From assembly GCA_910589375.1 (NCBI GenBank), contig CAJUTK010000001.1, positions 558,001 through 622,000 on the forward strand: 64,000 nt of DNA, given 5' to 3'. Under the pieces are notes generated by a model. The model had not been told where the DNA came from and did no database searches. It worked only from the letters and a program-made list of their open reading frames with translations. Of this stretch, positions 30,379 to 37,742 are shown piece after piece (the stretch's first letter is position 1; each line of letters starts with the position of its first letter). Made by a program: the position numbers and the translations under genes. Source of the stretch: an uncultured Bacilli bacterium (GTDB lineage: Bacteria > Bacillota_I > Bacilli_A > RF39 > UBA660).

Positions 30379-32386
30379 AGTTTTCTACTTGTGTTTCTAT
30401 ATTATTATTAGTATTATCATCCCCTGGTACTCCTGGAACTTCTGGATCTTCAGGATTTTCAGTAGGTGGGTCTACTTCAACTGGAGGATTTGGTATATAT
30501 TGTTCTCTTTCTTTTACTACACTAATAGTAACTGTTTTACTTTTATTTAGCATAGAAATATCTGTCTTTTCAGGAATACTTTGACTAACAATTTGGCCTA
30601 CAAATTGATAACTAGTTCCTTCTACTTCATTGATAACTAAGTTAAGTCCATGTGTTGCTGCAAATTCTTTTGCTTTAGATACATCAGAACCTACAAAGTT
30701 TGGCATTTGTACTAGCGTTTTAGCAGAAGTACTACCTTTTCCAATAACTGTTTGTTCATATTTATTATGTACAGAAAAGCTAAATGTTTTAATAGGATTT
30801 GCTTTTTCTAATTCTAAATTGACTTTCATAGCGTGTGTAACTTCTTCATAGCTTTTATCATAGATAATGAAATTGTAAGTTGTTAATTTAGAACCACGTT
30901 CATGTAAAAAGCTGTAATCATATATATAGGCATCATATCCAGAAAGATATAAACGTTGCATATTTAACATTTGATTCTTACTGTTAGAATTACTTAATAT
31001 ATTTTTTCCTAGATTATATAAAGATAATATTGTTTCTGTAGACATATTTGTTTTAGCATTATCACTAATAGTATCTAATAATTTTTCAATAGTATTGATG
31101 CTTTTTATATCTGCTAATTTATTTAATAATGCACGTATAATTACTTGTTGATTTTGACCTCTTACGAAGTCATTCCAATATCCAGCATGTTGGGTATATT
31201 CTGCTCCACAATAATTTCTCTGATAAGCGGTTACTTTACGATGCCTTGCAAAAGCAAGTGCTTGTTCTCCATTTAAATGTTGTTTTCCTTCTTTTACAAA
31301 AATTGTATTTTTTCCCCATTTTCTAGCACTATTTTGTTCACAGAAGCTGTAAGGTACTTCTACATCTACTCCACCCAAAGCATCTACTAGAGATACAACA
31401 CCATTGAAGTTAATTTTGTAATAGTAATCAATTTTAATTCCAAAGTAATTTTCAATAGAATTCATGATACAGCTTTCGCCTTGCCATCCAGCATTTGTTA
31501 TTTTATTTTTTCTACCATTCATACAAGAAATAGGAATGTAACTATCTCTTGGAATACTTAAAATAGTGCTGTTCATTGTTTTAGGATTAAAAGTGATTAG
31601 GAGAAGAGCATCTCCATTAAAGCTACTTCCAATTCCGTCTCCTGTGGTATCTACTCCTAAGACAAGAATAGTAAATGGTTCATCTAAACTTTTTTGAGTA
31701 GTTTTATCTGGCTCTTTTTCTTTTTGATCTTTTGTATAAATAATTTTAGTATTATCGCCTAGTGTTTCAAATTCATCAGATGAATACATAATAGTATATT
31801 GAGTAGGTAAGAATGCTGCATCAATTTTCTCATCTAATAAATCATGAAGTAAATCTACATGATTATCATAGGTTTTTATTTTCTTTTTATCAAATTTTTC
31901 TTTTTCTATAATTTGCATAGGAAGTTCATAGGTAGCAATATTTCCCTCTTCTTTTATAATTCCAATAATTCCTTTTTTTGCATCATCAATATTTTTTAAA
32001 GGACTTTTCTTTGTTACAACAATACTAGTAGAGTAAGTACTAGCGCTTCCTTTATTATTACTCATGCCGGAAAGACTAGAATAAATTTTTTGTACTTTGA
32101 CAGAAGAAATTGTAATAATTCCTGAATATAAAATTAAGATGGTTGAAAAAACTGCTAATAGCTTTATATTTCTTTTCTTTTTTACTTTAAAACCTAGTAT
32201 AGTAAATAGAAATATAATATCAATAATTAAAATGCTACCACAGATTCTAAGAGGAGTTTCTATTCCTTTAAATAGGGAAACTGTATATAATATATGTATA
32301 CTAGTAAGTATTAAAATCGCAAGTAATATTGCAATAGTAATTTTATAGTTTAATTTAAATTTTTTCTTATTACTTCTTTTTTTCAT
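30377..32386 (-). CDS. LytR-CpsA-Psr (LCP) family protein with extracellular PASTA domain
   Basis: Three N-terminal membrane helices (residues about 13-105) precede a region like a periplasmic binding domain (about 120-225, IDAAFLPTQYTIMYSSDEF). The LCP catalytic domain follows (TILVLGVDTTGDGIGSSFNGDALLLITFNPKTMNSTILSIPRDSYI, ALAFARHRK, with the conserved Asp and Arg residues). Then comes one PASTA domain (QMPNFVGSDVSKAKEFAATHGLNLV) and a Pro/Glu-rich tail. LCP enzymes attach polymers to cell-wall peptidoglycan; PASTA binds wall fragments. The combination would place a ligase with its own wall sensor. GCGAGGTGCTAA precedes the start. Confidence 0.88.
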   Translation of the reverse strand: MKKRSNKKKFKLNYKITIAILLAILILTSIHILYTVSLFKGIETPLRICGSILIIDIIFLFTILGFKVKKKRNIKLLAVFSTILILYSGIITISSVKVQKIYSSLSGMSNNKGSASTYSTSIVVTKKSPLKNIDDAKKGIIGIIKEEGNIATYELPMQIIEKEKFDKKKIKTYDNHVDLLHDLLDEKIDAAFLPTQYTIMYSSDEFETLGDNTKIIYTKDQKEKEPDKTTQKSLDEPFTILVLGVDTTGDGIGSSFNGDALLLITFNPKTMNSTILSIPRDSYIPISCMNGRKNKITNAGWQGESCIMNSIENYFGIKIDYYYKINFNGVVSLVDALGGVDVEVPYSFCEQNSARKWGKNTIFVKEGKQHLNGEQALAFARHRKVTAYQRNYCGAEYTQHAGYWNDFVRGQNQQVIIRALLNKLADIKSINTIEKLLDTISDNAKTNMSTETILSLYNLGKNILSNSNSKNQMLNMQRLYLSGYDAYIYDYSFLHERGSKLTTYNFIIYDKSYEEVTHAMKVNLELEKANPIKTFSFSVHNKYEQTVIGKGSTSAKTLVQMPNFVGSDVSKAKEFAATHGLNLVINEVEGTSYQFVGQIVSQSIPEKTDISMLNKSKTVTISVVKEREQYIPNPPVEVDPPTENPEDPEVPGVPGDDNTNNNIETQVEN

Positions 32387-32404
32387 TTAGCACCTCGCAT
32401 TATA

Positions 32405-32433
32405 ATTATAATCCAAAAACCTTGATATATCAA
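32405..32433 (-). promoter_or_regulatory. Promoter of the LCP gene
   Basis: On the minus strand TTGATA (32433-32428), 17 bp and TATAAT (32410-32405) stand 19 bases before the start. The -35 box is part of the palindrome TTGATATATCAA. Confidence 0.75.
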
Positions 32434-32465
32434 TCTTTTTAAAAATAAATACGTCTAGTTAACAG

Positions 32466-32494
32466 TTGACTTTTCACTTATTTTAAGATAAAAT
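32466..32494 (+). promoter_or_regulatory. Promoter of tRNA-Cys and Nudix gene
   Basis: TTGACT (32466-32471), 17 bp and TAAAAT (32489-32494) lie 41 bases before the tRNA, divergent from the LCP promoter. Confidence 0.7.
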
Positions 32495-32535
32495 GAAATT
32501 GTGCTTGTGATAAAGCATATACTATTTATAGGTAT

Positions 32536-32609
32536 GGGTCCGTAGCCAAGTGGTAAGGCATGGGACTGCAACTCCCTGATCGCTGGTTCAAATCCGGTCG
32601 GGCCCTCCA
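32536..32609 (+). tRNA. tRNA-Cys (GCA)
   Basis: A 74-base cloverleaf: acceptor GGGTCCG with CGGGCCC, D arm AGCCAAGTGGTAAGGC, and an anticodon loop with GCA at 32568-32570. The T arm is GGTTCAAATCC and CCA is encoded. Confidence 0.95.
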
Positions 32610-32674
32610 ATAGAATTTATGAGCCTTTGCGATATTTATTGCATTGGCTTTTATTTTGTGAAAGGAGTATTATT

Positions 32675-33211
32675 TTGAATAATGGTGAAAAAGAATGGAT
32701 TGAAATTGTAGATAGTAAAGGAAATTATACTGGGCAAATAATGGAAAAAGAAGAAGCACATGATAGAAATCTATTGCACAATGAAGTAGCGGTATTTGTT
32801 ATCAATGATAAAAGACAAGTACTACTTCAAAAAAGAAGTGCTAATAAGAAGTTTAATCCTAATAAATGGGCACTATGTGCAGGACATGTAGATGCTAATG
32901 AAAGCTTAGAAAGTGCTGCTTTAAGAGAACTAAAAGAAGAATTAGGATTAGATATTTCTAAGGAAAATTTAATTCCTTTTGCGGAAAGAGAATTTACTAT
33001 TCAAGATTCTAATTCGCATGTTACCTATTTTTATTATGTGAAGAGTAATCAAAAATCAAACGAGTTTATTATTCAAAAAGAAGAGTTATCAGAAGTGGAA
33101 TGGTTTGATTTTGATGATGTTATTGATAAAATAAAAAAGCAAGATACCTCTACTGTTTTTCATGAAAATAGATTATATTTATTTGATATTTTAAAAGGTT
33201 TATCAGAATAG
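32675..33211 (+). CDS. Nudix hydrolase of the YfcD/isopentenyl-isomerase-like group
   Basis: The Nudix box is complete (GHVDANESLESAALRELKEELGL, matching Gx5Ex7REUxEExGU). The preceding EAHDRNLLHNEVAVFVIN and KRSANKKFNPNKWALCAGH resemble the YfcD group of Nudix enzymes, whose substrates are poorly defined. I use the TTG at 32675 behind GAAAGGAGTATTATT, giving 179 residues. The frame extends upstream to 32627 without a ribosome site. It may share the tRNA-Cys transcript. Confidence 0.85.
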   Translation: MNNGEKEWIEIVDSKGNYTGQIMEKEEAHDRNLLHNEVAVFVINDKRQVLLQKRSANKKFNPNKWALCAGHVDANESLESAALRELKEELGLDISKENLIPFAEREFTIQDSNSHVTYFYYVKSNQKSNEFIIQKEELSEVEWFDFDDVIDKIKKQDTSTVFHENRLYLFDILKGLSE

Positions 33212-33216
33212 TAAAA

Positions 33217-33245
33217 TTGACATTATAATAGATTTATGTTAATAT
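33217..33245 (+). promoter_or_regulatory. Promoter of the 33.3-35.2 kb gene pair
   Basis: TTGACA (33217-33222), 17 bp and TAATAT (33240-33245). Just downstream, TTCCC (33248-33252) can pair with the GGGAA of the ribosome site at 33263-33267, which could mask it. Confidence 0.75.
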
Positions 33246-33270
33246 ATTCCCAATTTAAAAGGGGGAATGA

Positions 33271-34347
33271 ATGATGAATCGAATTTTAGAAAATGAAAGA
33301 GAATTAATAAAAAAAGGACAACTTGGTGCAGAAGAGGAAAATAATGCGCTTATAAGAGTAACTGAAGAGAATCTATTACCAGAATATAATAATATAGGAA
33401 TTTGTAGCGCAGCCTCAAGAGCTTCTAGTGACTTTGAAAATGCTAATGACCATTTTAAGAGAAGATATGTAGTGAGACATATTAAAATATTTGTAGAAAC
33501 GGTAAAAAAGGTAACAGGAAATTGTGGAGCATTTGGTACAGGATACCCTTTCTATGCGCTTGGCAAAAATATGACTGGGAGATTACCAATTATTGCTGAA
33601 CAACTTCGATATAATGATGAATTAATAGATTCAGTAGAGCATGCAAAATATCAATATCCAGTTTGGCCTTGTGTAAGATGTTTAATGCAAAAAGGGGAAA
33701 GTATGCCAGACTTGAAAGCAGTTTGTAAGCCTTGCCCTAATATTCCTGATGAATTAAAACCTAGAAAAATTATTAATAGGTTGCCAGATATGGATATGTG
33801 GATGGTTTGTGAAGATGGATATACAGACGCAGTAAAGGGTAATTTACAAAAGTTATTACAAGAACAAGGATTTCGTACATCGGATGTTGATCCTATTAGA
33901 ACAATAGGGGAAATTTTAAAGATTGTAGAATCCTTGAAAAATGGACAGGACCCAGAATTTTTATTACCATTAGATGCACATATTGTAGAGTATTCTTATC
34001 TTTATAACTTAATTTGTTCTACTCCAGAAGCACTTAGAGAAGCGAAAGAAAGAGATACTGTTCCTTATTTGCCAATTCACCCATTATCTCTTAGAAAAGT
34101 ATGGCAAAAAGATGATGTTGCTTACAATTTTATTTATGATTATTTATCAGCATTTACAGAATATAATTTTAATGGAAATTTAAAAGAATGTTTAATAGAA
34201 ACAAGAAAAATGATAGCAGAGGAATATACGACAGAGGAATTATATAATTTTATGTTAAAAGCAGCTACTCCTGCTAATAGAAGAAGAATGAAAGAAAAAT
34301 CTTTACAACAAGTATTTGAAAGAAGGGTTGACTCATGGAGAAAATAA
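33271..34347 (+). CDS. Conserved-looking cysteine-rich protein, unknown function
   Basis: The 358-residue protein has no signal or membrane helix. Six cysteines stand out, including CVRC (PVWPCVRCLMQKG) and CKPC (AVCKPCPNIPDELKPRK), which together look like a zinc-binding knuckle. The segment YVVRHIKIFVETVKKVTGNCGAFGTGYPFYALGKNM and the basic end NRRRMKEKSLQQVFERRVDSWRK hint at nucleic-acid or tRNA contacts. No family recognised. It overlaps the PHP phosphoesterase gene by 13 bases, so the two probably act together. Start behind AAAAGGGGGAATGA. Confidence 0.7.
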   Translation: MMNRILENERELIKKGQLGAEEENNALIRVTEENLLPEYNNIGICSAASRASSDFENANDHFKRRYVVRHIKIFVETVKKVTGNCGAFGTGYPFYALGKNMTGRLPIIAEQLRYNDELIDSVEHAKYQYPVWPCVRCLMQKGESMPDLKAVCKPCPNIPDELKPRKIINRLPDMDMWMVCEDGYTDAVKGNLQKLLQEQGFRTSDVDPIRTIGEILKIVESLKNGQDPEFLLPLDAHIVEYSYLYNLICSTPEALREAKERDTVPYLPIHPLSLRKVWQKDDVAYNFIYDYLSAFTEYNFNGNLKECLIETRKMIAEEYTTEELYNFMLKAATPANRRRMKEKSLQQVFERRVDSWRK

Positions 34348-35222
34348 TAGATTTACATATTCATACAACCGTATCAGATGGTGCTCTTACACCAAAAGAA
34401 GTAATTGATGAGGCTGTAAAAAATGGTGTTAGCACAATTGCTATAGCAGATCATGATACTGTTGAAGCCTATACACCAGAATTAATAAAATATGCAGAAG
34501 AAAAAAAGATAGAACTTATACCAGCAGTTGAAATTTCTACTAAAACAAAAAAGTGTGGAATACATGTATTAGGATATCAAATTGATATCACTAATCAAGA
34601 ATTCAAAGTACAGCTAGCAAAATTAAGAAATGCAAGGCATGATTATTTATTTGATGTTTCTAATAAATTAGGAGAAATGGGATATCACTTAAATGTAGAA
34701 GAATTAGATAAAATTGATGCTGTTACCAAGGCACATATTGCATTAGATGTAGTTGAAGATCCAGTTAATGAAAAATTGCTATTAGAAAATTTTGGACATA
34801 TTCCAGGTAAGGGCGAATTTATTGAAACGATAATGAATGAAGGATGTCCCGCCTATGTTAAGAAAAATTCTATTACGCCAAAAGAAGCTGCAGATTTAAT
34901 TCGCAGTGCAGGAGGAAAAGTTGTTTTGGCTCATCCAGTAGCGTATGTGTATGAAGATGGACTAACAGAAGAGGATATTTTAGAATTAGTAAAAGATATT
35001 GAACCATATGGAATTGAAGCTAATTATATTTATGTAGATAGAAATGATAAAAAAATAAATGATATTACTATTTGGAATGAATTTGCTAAAAAACATAATC
35101 TATGTACTACCATTGGTTCTGATTTTCATAATCATGACGGACTTAGACCTGTTATAGGTTTATTAAATGAAGATTTAAAAAAGGTAAATACTACAAGTAT
35201 TTTAGAATCTTTATATAATTAA
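34335..35222 (+). CDS. PHP-domain phosphoesterase (RNase AM/YciV type)
   Basis: The PHP motifs are clear: DLHIHTTVSDG, IADHDTVEAY, PAVEISTK, GGKVVLAHPVAY, and TTIGSDFHNHDGLRPV. This order matches the YciV/TrpH group, whose members remove phosphates from 3',5'-nucleoside bisphosphates or trim RNA 5' ends using three metals. The length of 295 residues is normal. It overlaps the cysteine-rich gene upstream, and a bidirectional terminator follows. Confidence 0.88.
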   Translation: MEKIIDLHIHTTVSDGALTPKEVIDEAVKNGVSTIAIADHDTVEAYTPELIKYAEEKKIELIPAVEISTKTKKCGIHVLGYQIDITNQEFKVQLAKLRNARHDYLFDVSNKLGEMGYHLNVEELDKIDAVTKAHIALDVVEDPVNEKLLLENFGHIPGKGEFIETIMNEGCPAYVKKNSITPKEAADLIRSAGGKVVLAHPVAYVYEDGLTEEDILELVKDIEPYGIEANYIYVDRNDKKINDITIWNEFAKKHNLCTTIGSDFHNHDGLRPVIGLLNEDLKKVNTTSILESLYN

Positions 35223-35223
35223 T

Positions 35224-35268
35224 AAAAAAGAACACCAATAATGATTTCTCAATCTGGTGTTCTTTTTT
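35224..35268. terminator. Bidirectional terminator
   Basis: A 14-bp stem, ending AAGAACACCA and TGGTGTTCTT, surrounds a 17-nt loop. T runs occur on both strands, serving the PHP gene and the convergent DUF378 gene. Confidence 0.85.
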
Positions 35269-35467
35269 AGTCTTCATCAAAATGTTGAAAGAAAATTCCA
35301 ATATTGATTAAACCAGCAACGCCTACAATGATATAGATAATATTTCTAATAACATCCATATCTCCTGTAATAGCTGTTACTAAGTTAAAATCAAAAAGGC
35401 CAATTAATCCCCAGTTTACAGCACCAATAATGGTAAATACAAGGGCAATTTTCTGTAATGTTTCCAT
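35267..35467 (-). CDS. DUF378 small membrane protein
   Basis: A 66-residue protein with two membrane helices: LQKIALVFTIIGAVNWGLIGLF and IIYIIVGVAGLINIGIFF. The conserved IGAVNWGLIGLFDFNLV is the DUF378 signature (YuzA-like in Bacillus). Function is unknown across the family. AGGAGGTAAATT precedes the start on the minus strand. Confidence 0.85.
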   Translation of the reverse strand: METLQKIALVFTIIGAVNWGLIGLFDFNLVTAITGDMDVIRNIIYIIVGVAGLINIGIFFQHFDED

Positions 35468-35506
35468 AATTTACCTCCTTATTACTAATATTGTTATCTA
35501 AATTTT

Positions 35507-37228
35507 CTATTTTATACTTATATTTTCAATTTTTTCAGAGAAATCTCTTTTTAATTCTTTTACGAAGATAGATTCATTTTCAGTAGGTATTAATAAATAG
35601 TTTTCATTTTTAGTTCTAGTTAAAGCAACATAGAAGAGTCTTCTTTCTTCCTCATAGGCAAAGGTTTCACTAGATTGTAGTAGGCGAAAAATATTATCTT
35701 CTTCTAATTTGTTTGGGAATCCCATTATACTGTTTTCTAAATGAATTAAAATGACACATTCTTCTTCTAATCCTTTTGATTGATGAACTGTCATATATTG
35801 AAATTCTATATTTTTATAATAATATCTATTATTTTGAAAAGTAATGGATGGTGTAAGAAGGGAATAGATATCTTTTCTATTTCTTCCTAATACAAGTATT
35901 TTCTTTTTATTGTTTTGAGCTAGATAAGTTAATAATTTTAAAAAAGTATCTTTTTGATTCTCATAGTAAACAAATTTAATCGGTTTATAAGAGTGTTTGT
36001 TAGAATGTAGTTCCTTTTTTATTTGATTTTTATTTTTCATGATAAAAGTCCCTGCAATATCAATCAGTTCTTGACTGTTTCGATAGGTATTTATAATAAA
36101 TAGGATATCAGGATTTGGAAAGTAATTTTGAAAATTTAAAAATATGTTTAAGTCGCATCCAGAAAAACGATAAATAGATTGAAAGTCATCTCCAACGGCC
36201 ATTATTTTAGCATTTGTTTTTGCTATTAAAGTTTGAATTAATTTACATCTTAGTAGGGAACTATCCTGGTATTCATCTATAATAATATAACGATAGTGTA
36301 GAAAAATTTCATTTTCTTTTAAATAAGCTATAGCTTCTAATATCATATCATCAAAGTCTATTTCTTTTTGAGATTGTAGTTCTTCCTTATATAAATTCCA
36401 TATAACAATAACATTGACTAAAAATTGATATTCTTGTTTTGAAAAAACTTTTTGTAAAAAAGAATAAAGTAGAGATTCTTCTTGTTGATTTGCTTTAAAT
36501 AGGCGAATAAACTGCGCTATTTTTCTCTGAAACAATAAAAACTTTTTTTGTGGCAATAACATTTTATATTGCTCTATAGTTCCTTCTTGATAAGGATAGA
36601 AATATTGGACTACTATTTCTAATAGTTTAGGGCATCTTAAAATAATGGAATGATAAAATTCTTCTATTAAATAATCTAGTAGATCGGGGGATGCAATTTT
36701 TAAATCTTTGTCTTTTAAAATGGTAAGTGCTAATTTATGAAAAGTATGAACTTTGATGTTATAATGATAATGTTTTTGAATGCTTTCCTCTAAACTTTTG
36801 GAAGATGCATTTGTAAAAGAAATGCATAAAATTTCGTTTTCTTTATATCCTAAGTATTCTATCAAATAACATATTTTTGCAATAATAGTAAGACTTTTCC
36901 CACTTCCAGCACCTGCCACTACTAGTAGATTATCTTCTTCATTTAGTACACATTTTCTTTGGTTGATATCTAGGGAATATCCTTTAATATGATTTAAAAA
37001 ATGTTCAGTTTCTTTTAGCTTCTTTTCTAGGTAGATATTATTATTTTTAACTTTTAATTTGTCAATATTCTGATATCCAAAATAAAACTTCCTCTTGCTT
37101 GGAATAATCAGCCAATATTTTCTTTTTTTTATATTTTTAAAGTAGTGGAAATAATATTTTTTTATTTGTTCTAGTTTTTTATTTGATAAGTATTCATAAC
37201 CAGAAAACAGGGAATAAAATTTTTTCAT
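35507..37228 (-). CDS. Superfamily 1 UvrD/Rep-like DNA helicase, compact
   Basis: The helicase motifs appear in order: Q motif region INQRKCVL, Walker A VVAGAGSGKSLT, Ia SFTNASSKSLEE, Walker B YIIIDEYQDSS, III AVGDDFQSIYRFSG, IV INTYRNSQEL, V MTVHQSKGLEEECVI and VI RRLFYVALTRTK. At 573 residues it is shorter than PcrA (about 720), resembling DNA helicase IV-like or stand-alone repair helicases. About 75 residues precede motif I. No good ribosome site is visible before the ATG. It probably unwinds DNA in repair. Confidence 0.88.
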   Translation of the reverse strand: MKKFYSLFSGYEYLSNKKLEQIKKYYFHYFKNIKKRKYWLIIPSKRKFYFGYQNIDKLKVKNNNIYLEKKLKETEHFLNHIKGYSLDINQRKCVLNEEDNLLVVAGAGSGKSLTIIAKICYLIEYLGYKENEILCISFTNASSKSLEESIQKHYHYNIKVHTFHKLALTILKDKDLKIASPDLLDYLIEEFYHSIILRCPKLLEIVVQYFYPYQEGTIEQYKMLLPQKKFLLFQRKIAQFIRLFKANQQEESLLYSFLQKVFSKQEYQFLVNVIVIWNLYKEELQSQKEIDFDDMILEAIAYLKENEIFLHYRYIIIDEYQDSSLLRCKLIQTLIAKTNAKIMAVGDDFQSIYRFSGCDLNIFLNFQNYFPNPDILFIINTYRNSQELIDIAGTFIMKNKNQIKKELHSNKHSYKPIKFVYYENQKDTFLKLLTYLAQNNKKKILVLGRNRKDIYSLLTPSITFQNNRYYYKNIEFQYMTVHQSKGLEEECVILIHLENSIMGFPNKLEEDNIFRLLQSSETFAYEEERRLFYVALTRTKNENYLLIPTENESIFVKELKRDFSEKIENISIK

Positions 37229-37348
37229 GAAAAGAATATATCATACTTCTTTATGAAAGAGAAAAGTTTATAATTGAAATTTTTATCATAAAAAATAGAA
37301 AAATTTTTTGTTTATAATGTAATAAATTAAAAAAAGTCAAAAAAAGTA

Positions 37349-37376
37349 TTAAAAAACCTAATGTTCACCATTAGGT
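37349..37376 (-). terminator. Terminator of the Xre-family gene
   Basis: On the minus strand ACCTAATG pairs with CATTAGGT around GTGAA, and six T follow. It includes the stop codon. Confidence 0.8.
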
Positions 37377-37606
37377 ATATATTCTACAATATTATCTAGT
37401 TTACAATCAAAATAATCACAAAGTCGTGCAAAAACGGTAACATCTATTTTTACAAGTTCTCCACGAATAATTCGCTCTAGGACCTTGTAATCTGTATTTG
37501 TATCTCGCATAAGTTTATTTTTGCTAATTTTATTTTCCGTTAATAAATCGTCTAATTTAAAAAGATAATAACCATTTTCAACATCAATTTTTACCATCTT
37601 CTTCAC
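37358..37606 (-). CDS. Xre-family HTH transcriptional regulator
   Basis: An 82-residue protein that is almost entirely a Cro/C1-type helix-turn-helix (LDDLLTENKISKNKLMRDTNTDYKVLERIIRGELVKIDVTVFARLCDYFDCKLDNIVEYIP). The start is GTG at 37606 behind AAAGGTAAC; an ATG three codons later is an alternative. Three CCAAT-type half-sites lie just upstream, between it and the divergent P-type ATPase gene. It may control itself and the transporter. Confidence 0.85.
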   Translation of the reverse strand: MKKMVKIDVENGYYLFKLDDLLTENKISKNKLMRDTNTDYKVLERIIRGELVKIDVTVFARLCDYFDCKLDNIVEYIPNGEH

Positions 37607-37643
37607 CGTTACCTTTACAAGAATATCATAACAATTTACTGTC

Positions 37644-37672
37644 CCAATAACTATTGGCTATACAACCAATAT
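37644..37672. promoter_or_regulatory. Candidate operator between Xre gene and P-type ATPase
   Basis: CCAATA-AC-TATTGG (37644-37657) is a 14-bp palindrome, and ACCAATAT (37665-37672) adds a third half-site. The location between divergent genes fits the HTH protein encoded at 37358-37606. Confidence 0.5.
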
Positions 37673-37742
37673 AACCTATAAAGTTTTTAAAAATCCTTTT
37701 ACTTTCTTATAAAAAATGTTATACTGTTTGAGAGGGATTGCT

